Source: Vulcanococcus sp. Clear-D1
GTDB lineage: Bacteria; Cyanobacteriota; Cyanobacteriia; PCC-6307; Cyanobiaceae
Length of the DNA: 64,000 bases
NCBI RefSeq assembly: GCF_014654725.1
Contig: NZ_JACVZV010000037.1
Location: forward strand, 1 to 64,000
Direction of reading: 5' to 3'
Shown here: positions 40,468 to 48,365 of the stretch, in pieces
How positions within the stretch are numbered: position 1 is the first letter of the stretch
How the letters are laid out: the number at the start of each line of letters is the position of its first letter
Notes under the pieces: model-generated
Seen by the model: only the letters and a program-made list of their open reading frames with translations
Told to the model about the DNA's origin: nothing
The model's database searches: none
Position numbers and translations under genes: made by a program

Positions 40468-41820
40468 GTGTCTCTCCGGATCCTGCTGGTTCGCCATGGG
40501 TTGAGCAGCTTCAATCTCGAGCACCGAATCCAGGGCCGCGACGATCTCTCCAGCCTCACCGAGGAGGGCGTGAAGCAAGCCCTGGCCACGGGTGAGGCCC
40601 TGCGTGATCTGCCGATCACGGCGGCCTATAGCTCTCCGCTCCGCCGCGCCCACGACACCGCCACTGCTCTACTGGCCGCCCAAGGTGGTGGCCTTGAGCC
40701 CTGCCTCGACGACGATCTGCTGGAAGTGGATCTGGCTCCCTGGAGCGGTCTGCTCAGCAGCGAGGTGCAGGAGCGCTTCCCTGAGGCCTATCGCACCTGG
40801 AAGCAGCACCCACAGCAGCTGGTGCTGCAGCGGGCCGATGGCAGCAGCTACGCCCCGATCCCTGAGTTGATGGATCAGGCGCGCCGCTTCGTCGATCGTC
40901 TGCTGGCTGAGCACAACCCCTCCAGCCCCACCCCTCAGACCGTGTTGGTGGTGGGCCACAACGCCATCCTGCGCTGCACGCTGCTCACCCTGCTGGGTCT
41001 GGAGGCCAGCGGGTTCCGCCGCCTGCGGGTCGACAACGCCTCCCTCTCGGTGCTCAACCTCAGCGCCGATGGCGAGGGGGATCTTTCGGTGCAGATCGAA
41101 TCGCTCAATGGCACCACCCATCTCCACCCCGAGGTGTGCGGCGGACGCCTGCCCTCCAAGGGGTCCGGCCCGCGCCTGCTGCTGGTGCGCCACGGCGAAA
41201 CCGACTGGAACCGCCAGGGCCGCTTTCAGGGACAGATCGATATCCCGCTCAACGAAAACGGCCGCGCTCAGGCTGCCGCCGCCGGTGACTTCCTGCGCAA
41301 GGTGTCGTTCCAGCGGGCTTACACCAGCTCCATGGCCCGGCCGCGCCAAACCGCTGAAGGCATCCTGAGCCACCACCCCGGGGTGCCCCTCGCCAGCGTG
41401 CGCGACCTGGTGGAGATCGGTCATGGGGAATGGGAGGGCTGCCTGGAATCGGAAATCTCCGAAGGCTGGGGCGAGCTGCTGGCTGCCTGGAAGCGCGCGC
41501 CGGAAACGGTGCAGATGCCCAATGGCGAAACCATCCACGACGTGTGGGACCGTTCGCTGCGCGGATGGAACACCATCGCCGCGAGCTTGCACAGCGATGA
41601 AACGGCCCTGGTGGTGGCTCATGACGCCGTGAACAAAACCATCCTTTGCGCCCTGTTGGGGCTTGGGCCCGCCGATATCTGGGCGGTCAAGCAGGGCAAT
41701 GGAGGCGTCACCGTCATCGATTACCCCCACGGGCCCGATCAAGCGCCGGTGGTGGTGTGTCTGAACCAAACGGCCCATCTTGGGGGTGTTCTGGATCGCA
41801 CCGCCGCCGGCGCTCTATGA
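40468..41820 (+). CDS. Two-domain histidine phosphatase / phosphoglycerate mutase-like protein
   Basis: From the GTG at 40468 this 450-residue protein begins MSLRILLVRHGLSSFNLEHR. It contains two tandem histidine-phosphatase domains: the first RHG motif near residue 10, the second in LLLVRHGETDWNRQGRFQGQ near residue 240. The second domain also has a clear VVAHDAVNKTILC; the first has VVGHNAILRC, so both could be active. Such double-domain proteins are common in cyanobacteria and annotated as cofactor-dependent phosphoglycerate mutase, but substrate is uncertain. Its stop overlaps the next start (ATGA). Confidence 0.88.
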   Translation: MSLRILLVRHGLSSFNLEHRIQGRDDLSSLTEEGVKQALATGEALRDLPITAAYSSPLRRAHDTATALLAAQGGGLEPCLDDDLLEVDLAPWSGLLSSEVQERFPEAYRTWKQHPQQLVLQRADGSSYAPIPELMDQARRFVDRLLAEHNPSSPTPQTVLVVGHNAILRCTLLTLLGLEASGFRRLRVDNASLSVLNLSADGEGDLSVQIESLNGTTHLHPEVCGGRLPSKGSGPRLLLVRHGETDWNRQGRFQGQIDIPLNENGRAQAAAAGDFLRKVSFQRAYTSSMARPRQTAEGILSHHPGVPLASVRDLVEIGHGEWEGCLESEISEGWGELLAAWKRAPETVQMPNGETIHDVWDRSLRGWNTIAASLHSDETALVVAHDAVNKTILCALLGLGPADIWAVKQGNGGVTVIDYPHGPDQAPVVVCLNQTAHLGGVLDRTAAGAL

Positions 41821-43115
41821 CCCGCAACCCCGAGCAGCCGCTGCTGCTGCATCAGGTTCAGCTGCTCGAAGCGGAAGGTGCTGGGCTGCGCCGTTGTGAT
41901 GTGCTCATCCAGGCGGGGCGGCTCATGGCCATCGGCGGCGATGCTGCAGCTCAGGCCACGGCCTGTGGTGCTCAGGTGCTCGATGCCCAGGCCTGGCTGC
42001 TCGCACCGCCCTTGGTGGATCCCCATTCCGAGCTGGAGGATCCGGCCACCGGATCGGCCGAATCCCTGGCCTCCCTGGAGCGTTCGGCCCTGGCGGCCGG
42101 CTATGGCACCGTGGCCCTGCTGCCGCGTGCCTCGAGCTGGCGCGATCGGCCCGAGCGCTTGCAGGGTCTGACGCCTCTCGGCCGCTTGCAGCTGCTGCTC
42201 TGGGGCAGCTTCAGCCATGGCGCCAGCGGCGCTGATCTGGCGCCCCACGGCGATCAGCTCGCCGCCGGTGCCATCGGCCTGGCTGAGGCGGATCAGATCC
42301 CGCCCTTGGCGCTGCTGGAGCGCGGCCTCAGCCTGGGCGAATGCGGCGACGCACCTGTGCTCCTGCTCCCCCGCGACGCCAGCCTCAGCCAGGGCGGCTT
42401 CATGCGCGAGGGGGTGGAAGCGTTGCGCGCGGGTTGGCCCACCGATCCCTCCATCAGCGAAACCCTGCCGCTGCAGAACCTGCTGGCCATGGCCCGGCGT
42501 CACCCGCAGCGGCGCGTGCAATTGATGAATCTCTCCACGGAAGGCGGCGTTGCGCTGCTGCGGGATCTGCCGGCTGAGCAGCGCCCCGAGGCCACGGTGT
42601 GCTGGTGGCATCTGCTGGCCGATAGCGGCAGCCTTGATCCCATTGCGGAGGGCTGGCGGGTGGTGCCACCCCTGGGAACCCCGGCGGATCGCCAGGCCCT
42701 TCAGCAGGCTTTGGCCGATGGAGTCCTCACTGCTGTCGCCGTGCACCACCAGGCGCTGGATGCGGAGGAGCAGCTGCTGCCGCTGGATCAGCGCAAGCCC
42801 GGGGTAGCGGGCCATCGCTTCGTTTTGCCCTGTTTGTGGCAGGAGCTCGTGCTGAAACGCGGCTGGAGCGCCGAGCAGCTCTGGCGTGCCCTCTGCTTCG
42901 CTCCTGCTCGCTTGCTGGGCCTGGCTCCCCCGAGCCTCAGCCTGGGCAGCGATCAATGGGTGGTGTTCGATCCCAGCTGTCGCTGGGAGCCCCGCAACGA
43001 CAGCTGGGGCCCCCAGGCGGCCAATCAGCCGGCCGCGACAGGCACGCTCACGGGCCAGGTGCTCGCCAGTGGCCTCATCCCGGAGCTGCGGCGCTGGTCG
43101 GTTTCGCCGGCTTGA
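41817..43115 (+). CDS. Dihydroorotase-like protein, probably catalytically inactive
   Basis: This is a 432-residue amidohydrolase-fold protein related to dihydroorotase. The family metal motif DxHxH reads DPHSE here (LVDPHSELEDPATGS), the usual TDHAPH is AVHHQALD, and other metal-ligand His residues are not evident, so zinc-dependent catalysis is unlikely. Inactive dihydroorotase paralogues (PyrC'-type) are known as partners of aspartate transcarbamoylase in some bacteria; pyrB is not in this window. The ATG overlaps the preceding stop (ATGA). Confidence 0.85.
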   Translation: MTRNPEQPLLLHQVQLLEAEGAGLRRCDVLIQAGRLMAIGGDAAAQATACGAQVLDAQAWLLAPPLVDPHSELEDPATGSAESLASLERSALAAGYGTVALLPRASSWRDRPERLQGLTPLGRLQLLLWGSFSHGASGADLAPHGDQLAAGAIGLAEADQIPPLALLERGLSLGECGDAPVLLLPRDASLSQGGFMREGVEALRAGWPTDPSISETLPLQNLLAMARRHPQRRVQLMNLSTEGGVALLRDLPAEQRPEATVCWWHLLADSGSLDPIAEGWRVVPPLGTPADRQALQQALADGVLTAVAVHHQALDAEEQLLPLDQRKPGVAGHRFVLPCLWQELVLKRGWSAEQLWRALCFAPARLLGLAPPSLSLGSDQWVVFDPSCRWEPRNDSWGPQAANQPAATGTLTGQVLASGLIPELRRWSVSPA

Positions 43116-43824
43116 GCGGATCGCTGCTGTTGAGTTCGCCGGCGGTGCCCAGTGGCCAGAACCGCCAGAAAGCCCGGCCGATGATTTCGCGTTCCGGCAG
43201 GAAGGCACCACCGGGCCAGAAGCGACCATCCCAGCTGTTGCCGCGGTTGTCGCCCAGCACCAGCACATGGCCGGGGGGAACCGTGGCGTTGAGCGTGCGG
43301 CAGGGGCCCATGCCCTGCTCATCCACCGGGCAGTAGTTGCTCACGTAGGGCTCCTTCAGCCGCTGCCCGTTCACCATCACCTCGCCGCGGGGATTGATCA
43401 CCACCTGATCGCCGGCTACGGCCACCACCCTTTTGATGTAGGCATCACAGGCCGGTTCCTGCAGACCAGGCACCAGGTTCACCAGGGGCAGGTTCACCAG
43501 CAGGCACCGCAGCGGGCCGGCCTGATGGCTGGGCTTGAGCACCGGATCGAAATGGTGCGGGGCATGGAACACCACGATCTCGCCGCGTTGGGGTGAACGG
43601 CTGCGGTAGCTGAGCTTTTCCACCAGCAGCCGATCCTGGAGCTGCAGCCCCGGCAGCATCGAGCCCGAAGGGATGTAGCGGGCCTCGATCACGGTTTGGC
43701 GCACACCCAGGGCGACACCGATGGTGATCAGCACACCCCGCCAGAACACCCAGGGGTTTTCCTGCTGCGCGGCTGGTTGTGGGTCGGGCTGCGGTGCGGT
43801 CGCGTCTTGGTCGGGGCTGGACAA
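43075..43824 (-). CDS. lepB: Signal peptidase I
   Basis: LepB cleaves signal peptides of exported proteins. The 249-residue protein has a Pro/Gln-rich cytoplasmic start, one membrane helix (VFWRGVLITIGVALGVR), the catalytic Ser in YIPSGSMLP, the catalytic Lys in AYIKRVVAVAGD and the GDNRGNSWDGRFWP box. An insertion between Ser and Lys regions (SHQAGPLRCLLVNLPLVN) is a cyanobacterial trait. Its 3' end overlaps the convergent dihydroorotase-like gene by 41 bases. Confidence 0.95.
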   Translation of the reverse strand: MSSPDQDATAPQPDPQPAAQQENPWVFWRGVLITIGVALGVRQTVIEARYIPSGSMLPGLQLQDRLLVEKLSYRSRSPQRGEIVVFHAPHHFDPVLKPSHQAGPLRCLLVNLPLVNLVPGLQEPACDAYIKRVVAVAGDQVVINPRGEVMVNGQRLKEPYVSNYCPVDEQGMGPCRTLNATVPPGHVLVLGDNRGNSWDGRFWPGGAFLPEREIIGRAFWRFWPLGTAGELNSSDPLKPAKPTSAAAPG

Positions 43825-43886
43825 GGGCTGGAACTGCCTGCAGCAGGTGCAAGTGAGGCAGATTAGGGCCGTTGGCTCAGCTTCAG

Positions 43887-45368
43887 ATGGTTCGTCCGCG
43901 TTGGTTGTCGGCCCAGAGGGTCACGGCCTCGCGGCTCTGGCGCCACTGGGATCGGGCTGTGGCCCTCTGGGCTGGGGTCAACCTGCTGTTGGTGCTGTTC
44001 GACATCACCTACATCCCCCTCCGCACCTTCTGGCTGCAGCGCAACCTCACGCCGCTGCCCCAGGTGCCCCTGGTGGTTCCCCTCAGCCTGCTGCCCGATC
44101 TCACCCCCCTTTACGACCCTGTCAAGGGAATCGAGCCCCACCGGGAAACGCAGGCCTATCTGCAGGCTTTTCAGCGGCTGGATCAGGCCCTTCTCAACGG
44201 TGCCACGCCCGCCCAGAGCGCAGCGCAGCGGCGCCGCCTGGTGGCTCTCACTGAGGCGATGATCAACGAGAACCCGTTTGCAGCCTCCGGCAACAGCGGC
44301 ACTCTCGAAAAGATCAAGAACCGCCTGCGGCAGCGAGCCGGCAATGATTCGGCTAAGCAGGCGGCCGCCCAACTGCTGGGCGATCCCTGGCTTGTTCAGA
44401 GCAGCTGGCAGCAGGAGCGGCGTTTTTGGCAGCAGCAGGTGCTCCCATTGGTGGCCACCAGCTACTGGCGCTCCATCGATGAGAACGGCAGGCCCACCGA
44501 TCACTTCTGGCGGATCGACCTGCTGCTCTTCCAGAGTGTGTTCGCCCTCGACATCCTGCTGCGCATGTTGCGCATGCGGCGGCGCTTCCCGGGGCTGAGC
44601 TGGCGGGATGCGTTGCTGCGTCGTTGGATCGATCTGCCTTTGTTGCTGCCCTTCTGGCGCTGGATGCGGGTTGTTCCCGTGGTGGAGCGCCTGAGCCAGG
44701 CCCAGTTGATCAACGTGGAGCCGCTGCGGGCTGCCGTGAGCCGGGCTGTGGTGTCGCTGCTGGCTCTTGAGCTGTTCGAGGTTCTGGCGCTGCAGCTGGT
44801 GGATGGCACCCAGTCGTTGATTCGCTCCTCCCAGTGGCCGCGCTGGATCCGCAGCCTCCGCAGCCACCAGAGCGTCAGCGGCGCCGATGAGCAGCAGCTC
44901 CTGGATCTGCTGCGCCTCTGGGGGCCGATGGTGTTGGGTCAGGTCACCCCGCGGTTGGCGCCGGAGTTGCAGTCGCTGCTGGGCCATGCCCTGCAGCAGC
45001 AGCTGCGGGAGGTTCCCGGTGGCGTGATGGTGCCGGCAGGCGTCAGCCGGCAGCTGGCCGGAGGTGTGGTCGACAGCCTGCTCGACCTCTCCCGCGGCAC
45101 CGCCCAGCGCCTGGCCCGCAGCGACGATCGTCAGAGCGCCCTGCTGCAACAGGCCATCGATCGCTTCTGGGAGGAGCTGGCGGCGGCCCTCGAGAAGGCC
45201 GGCACGCTCGAGCGCAGCCAGGAGCTGCTCTGTGCGCTGCTGCAGCAGCTCAAACTCAACTACCTGGCCCAGATGAACCGGGCGGGCATTGATGCGCTGA
45301 TGGATGAGCTCGATGAGCTCACCGCCCCCATCAGTGCTGCAGAGCCGCCTGCCACTCCTCCAGCTTGA
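43887..45368 (+). CDS. Conserved cyanobacterial-type membrane protein of unknown function
   Basis: From the ATG at 43887, 493 residues. Two hydrophobic helices are clear: one near residues 26-46 (AVALWAGVNLLLVLFDITYIP) and another around 210-225 (LLLFQSVFALDILLRML). After these comes an Arg/Trp-rich stretch (RRRFPGLSWRDALLRRW, LPFWRWMRVVPVVERL) that faintly resembles the S3-S4 area of voltage-sensing channels. The C-terminal 250 residues are amphipathic helices. No family is recognised. It convergently overlaps the ArsC-like gene by 38 bases. Confidence 0.7.
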   Translation: MVRPRWLSAQRVTASRLWRHWDRAVALWAGVNLLLVLFDITYIPLRTFWLQRNLTPLPQVPLVVPLSLLPDLTPLYDPVKGIEPHRETQAYLQAFQRLDQALLNGATPAQSAAQRRRLVALTEAMINENPFAASGNSGTLEKIKNRLRQRAGNDSAKQAAAQLLGDPWLVQSSWQQERRFWQQQVLPLVATSYWRSIDENGRPTDHFWRIDLLLFQSVFALDILLRMLRMRRRFPGLSWRDALLRRWIDLPLLLPFWRWMRVVPVVERLSQAQLINVEPLRAAVSRAVVSLLALELFEVLALQLVDGTQSLIRSSQWPRWIRSLRSHQSVSGADEQQLLDLLRLWGPMVLGQVTPRLAPELQSLLGHALQQQLREVPGGVMVPAGVSRQLAGGVVDSLLDLSRGTAQRLARSDDRQSALLQQAIDRFWEELAAALEKAGTLERSQELLCALLQQLKLNYLAQMNRAGIDALMDELDELTAPISAAEPPATPPA

Positions 45369-45705
45369 AACCCAGCAGCGTTGCCCCCTCGGGGGTCAGC
45401 GCGAAGGGCCGCTTGATCAATTTGCCATCGGCGGCCAGGGCTGCCAGGGCGGCCTGGTCGTCCATCGCGGCAACGGTGGCACTGCCGAGGGCCCGATAGC
45501 TCTGGCCGCTTGTGTTGAACAGGCGCTTGCGGCCGAGGCTCTTGAAGGCCGCGCTCAGTTCGGCGGTAGTGGGCGGCTGCTCGGTGATGTCCAGCAGCTC
45601 GACATTGCCGGCCTCCACAGAAAAGCCCTGCTGGGCGAGCCATTGCAGGGCTTTGCGGCAGGTGCCGCATTTGGCGTAGCTGTAGATCCGGAGCCGCGGG
45701 CTCAC
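45331..45705 (-). CDS. ArsC/Spx-family thioredoxin-fold protein
   Basis: This is a 124-residue protein with YSYAKCGTCRKALQWL, where CxxC in the active loop (Cys13, Cys16) suggests the Spx/MgsR/YffB branch rather than classical arsenate reductase. RLFNTSGQSYR and LIKRPFALTPEG are typical of the family. It starts with GTG at 45705, overlapping the ferredoxin stop (GTGA). Substrate or RNA-polymerase binding cannot be inferred. Confidence 0.85.
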   Translation of the reverse strand: MSPRLRIYSYAKCGTCRKALQWLAQQGFSVEAGNVELLDITEQPPTTAELSAAFKSLGRKRLFNTSGQSYRALGSATVAAMDDQAALAALAADGKLIKRPFALTPEGATLLGFKLEEWQAALQH

Positions 45706-46061
45706 TTGCCGATCAGGCTCTTGAGGGCGCCCATCAGGCTGTTGGACCCGGAACCCGCACCGGCCTGGGGACGGGTGCGCACGGTGACATCGCCGTTGAC
45801 GCTGGTGCGGCAGCTCAGGCGGTAATTCGCGGGACGATCAGCCAGGTACACCTGCTCCACATCGCTGCGGGGGGAGAGGTTCTGCATGCCTTCCACCACT
45901 TCCACAACGCAGGTGCCGCACTGGCCCACGCCACCGCAGTTGTTGAGGTTGTTCAGGCCCTTGTAAGGGTTGATGCCGGCATCGATGGCGGCCTTGCGCA
46001 GGTTTGCCCCCTCGATGCATCCGACCTGCTGGCCTTCCTGTTCGAAACGGATGGTGGGCAC
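45702..46061 (-). CDS. 2Fe-2S ferredoxin
   Basis: This is a 119-residue plant-type ferredoxin. The four ligands are in NNCGGVGQCGTCVVEV and the later RLSCRTSV. The GTG at 46061 gives MPTIRFEQEGQQVGC, the family's common start; an ATG at 46142 would add 27 residues. The C-terminal Gly/Ser-rich tail is extra. The motif Cys-x4-Cys-x2-Cys differs slightly from photosynthetic PetF, so it is probably an accessory ferredoxin. Confidence 0.9.
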   Translation of the reverse strand: MPTIRFEQEGQQVGCIEGANLRKAAIDAGINPYKGLNNLNNCGGVGQCGTCVVEVVEGMQNLSPRSDVEQVYLADRPANYRLSCRTSVNGDVTVRTRPQAGAGSGSNSLMGALKSLIGK

Positions 46062-46191
46062 GGTCGGACGGGGATCTTCGGCGCCGACAAACTTACCTGG
46101 CCGCAGCCGATTCCTGCGGCCGATGTTGAGGGCTGACACCAAATGCCGTGATGGCCGGGCTCCGTAACATTGGGTTTCTGGCTGATACGCG

Positions 46192-46848
46192 GTGCAGTCC
46201 TCCGGTTACGAACGGCTCCAGAGCCAGATGATTCCTGGCTACGGCAGCCTGGCGCGTCTGTCGGTGGCCCTGTTGGCCGCCTCGCCGGTGGCCGCCACCT
46301 CGGGGGCTGAGGTGCTGGTGGCTGGCTGCGGCACCGGTTCTGAGCTGCTGGAAGCTGTGGCCCAACGGCCCGACTGGAGCCTCACGGCCCTCGATCCCAG
46401 CGCAGAGATGTTGCAGGAAGCGCGTCAGCGCCTGGGTGAGCAGGCGTCGATCCAGTGGCAGCAGTCCACAGTGGAGGCCTTGGTGGATGAGCCGGGCATG
46501 GCAGGCCGCTTTGCCGGCGCACTCTCGGTGCTGGTGCTGCAGTCGCTGCCGGATGACGGCAGCAAACTGGCCTTCCTCACCGCTCTGGCCCGCTGCCTGC
46601 AGCCTGGCGCCCAGCTGGTGCTGGTGGATCTGATGCAAACCAGCCTGCCCTCACTGGAAGGGCAGTTGGATCAGGCCTGGCGCGGCTTCCAGCGGGCCAG
46701 CGGCCTTGAGGATGCGCTGCAGGAGGGGCTCCATCCCATCGGCCTGGCGCGGCTCACCAGCCTGGTGAATGCGGCTGGCTTCGGTGATCCAGCCCGCATC
46801 TTTCAGGCCCTTGGCTTCGAGGGCTTCCTGTTGCAGCGCCTCAGCTGA
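46192..46848 (+). CDS. Class I SAM-dependent methyltransferase
   Basis: This is a 218-residue protein. SAM-binding motif I is [17 protein letters not shown] (about 40-56), followed by an acidic motif [25 protein letters not shown] is the fifth strand. The GTG at 46192 is the start used; no better one is seen. The substrate cannot be inferred. It is divergent from the ferredoxin gene and its 3' end overlaps the convergent ppa by 8 bases. Confidence 0.85.
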   Translation: MQSSGYERLQSQMIPGYGSLARLSVALLAASPVAATSGAEVLVAGCGTGSELLEAVAQRPDWSLTALDPSAEMLQEARQRLGEQASIQWQQSTVEALVDEPGMAGRFAGALSVLVLQSLPDDGSKLAFLTALARCLQPGAQLVLVDLMQTSLPSLEGQLDQAWRGFQRASGLEDALQEGLHPIGLARLTSLVNAAGFGDPARIFQALGFEGFLLQRLS

Positions 46849-47359
46849 GGCTGGCGGCGGCGGCGATGCAGCGCTCGAGCAGTGCGGGCACGGCATCGGC
46901 ATCCAGCCAGCCGTTGATCTCGATCACCCGGCCCTCGAGGTTTTTGTAGGTGCGGAAAAATTCCGCCACCTCCTCCAGCTGGTTGGCCCCGATCTGCCGG
47001 ATGCTGTGGATCTCGCGCTGACGCGGATCGGCGGCCGGAACACAGAGCAGCTTGCCGTCGTGGGCCCCGCAATCCACCATGTCGAGGATGCCGATCGGTC
47101 TGGCTGTGATCAGGCAGCCGGCAAAGGTGGGCTCATCCATGATCACCATGGCATCGAGGGGAGCGCCGTCCTCCGCGAGGGTGTTGGGGATGAAGCCGTA
47201 ATCGAACGGGTAGCGCACGGAGGAGTGCAACACCCGATCCAGCACCATCAGGCCGGCCTCCGCGTTGAACTCGTATTTATTGCGGCTGCCGGCTGGAATC
47301 TCCACCATCAGATTCACCAGCCCTGGCGCCGGTGAGGCCTGCAGGCTGTGCAAGTCCAT
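46841..47359 (-). CDS. ppa: Inorganic pyrophosphatase (soluble, family I)
   Basis: Ppa hydrolyses PPi to phosphate, driving biosynthesis. The 172-residue protein starts [20 protein letters not shown] (ATG 47359; a 16-residue N-terminal extension in frame is not family-like). Metal and substrate residues are in [27 protein letters not shown] and [19 protein letters not shown] closes the active site. Confidence 0.96.
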   Translation of the reverse strand: MDLHSLQASPAPGLVNLMVEIPAGSRNKYEFNAEAGLMVLDRVLHSSVRYPFDYGFIPNTLAEDGAPLDAMVIMDEPTFAGCLITARPIGILDMVDCGAHDGKLLCVPAADPRQREIHSIRQIGANQLEEVAEFFRTYKNLEGRVIEINGWLDADAVPALLERCIAAAASLS

Positions 47360-47618
47360 GGGCCGTGGCTGGGGAGATGGCTGTTGGGGCCGAGCGGCGA
47401 TCGCCAATCACGCTTGCCAGGGGCACCACAAGGGTGCAGAGGGCAACGACAACGCCGAACAGGGGAGCTGCCGTGTGGAACAGGCTGCCCGAACTGTAGA
47501 GAGGACTGAAGGGTTCGTCGCCGGAGTCAGAGGGCTGGCCTGAAGGCTGTGGCTCCGATTCACCTGCAGCGAGCAGCGTTGAGTGATCGGAGGGTCGAGG
47601 AGGGGGTTCTGAATCCAT
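47277..47618 (-). CDS. Small bitopic membrane protein upstream of ppa
   Basis: From the ATG at 47618, 113 residues: a Pro/Ser-rich acidic N-terminal half, one clear membrane helix (about 50-71, [19 protein letters not shown]), and a short tail that overlaps the first 83 bases of ppa in another frame. The overlap and lack of recognised family lower confidence, but the strong helix and order upstream of ppa support a real gene. Confidence 0.42.
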   Translation of the reverse strand: MDSEPPPRPSDHSTLLAAGESEPQPSGQPSDSGDEPFSPLYSSGSLFHTAAPLFGVVVALCTLVVPLASVIGDRRSAPTAISPATAHGLAQPAGLTGARAGESDGGDSSRQPQ

Positions 47619-47735
47619 GCAAGCTGTTGGCGGCGACGCATCGGCAGGGTGCGATGCAACCACCGTTCAACGGATCAGCGTCTAATTCCCCTCAGCTTGG
47701 CATTTCCAGGCCGGCTGGCAAGTGGTGAAAACCGC

Positions 47736-48203
47736 TCAGGCGGCGGGCCGGGCTTGATCGTGATGCTCCCTGCGGCTCTCCAGGGAGGTTGGGCGCCCTT
47801 CGGCCTCGCTCAGGAGGCCACGGATCGCGCGCAGCTCCTCCAGGATTGAGCCCAGGAGCTGCTGTGTGGCGGTCGAGGGCGAATTGAGCACCTCAACGGT
47901 CACTTCCTTGATCCGCAGGACATCCCGGGCAAACCGCGCCACCTCGTTGGGGTGAAACAGCAGCGGATCTTTTTGATCGCTGCGGTATTCCGGATTGAGT
48001 TTGCGGGGATTGAAGGGAGGGTTGAGATTGCGCGGATCGGTGTTGGTGTAGCGGTACACCGAGGCGCGGGATCGGTTCAGGCAACGCTGAACCTCGTCGA
48101 TGCCGATCAGGTTGTCGCCGCTTTCGCCAGCAGGTGCTTCGGCTTGGGTGCCGGTGAACTGCGCGCCTCCGCCCATTGCCGTTGCGACCGAATGGGCTTG
48201 CAT
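47736..48203 (-). CDS. Helix-turn-helix DNA-binding-like protein
   Basis: This is a 155-residue protein. The central part (LIGIDEVQRCLNRSRASVYRY, then NPRKLNPEYRSDQKDPLLFHP and NEVARFARDVL) resembles MerR/excisionase-type HTH proteins, and I recall homologues in related genomes described as resolvase-like, but it has no recombinase catalytic domain. The C-terminal part is a leucine-rich helix (TQQLLGSILEELRAIRGLL). It lies divergently 162 bases from proS. Confidence 0.7.
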   Translation of the reverse strand: MQAHSVATAMGGGAQFTGTQAEAPAGESGDNLIGIDEVQRCLNRSRASVYRYTNTDPRNLNPPFNPRKLNPEYRSDQKDPLLFHPNEVARFARDVLRIKEVTVEVLNSPSTATQQLLGSILEELRAIRGLLSEAEGRPTSLESRREHHDQARPAA

Positions 48204-48365
48204 GAGACCTGGATGCGACAGATTGGACTTGCAGCGGAAGTTAGCAGAGTTTTCGCTGCCGAACTGGAAATCTTTCTGCTTTCAAGCTGGCGGTGTGGCG
48301 CTTCTGCAGCCGGTTGGGCCAGAGCTCGGTGGTAGCTTCCGGCCTCCTTCTCTGCTGAGCATCCC

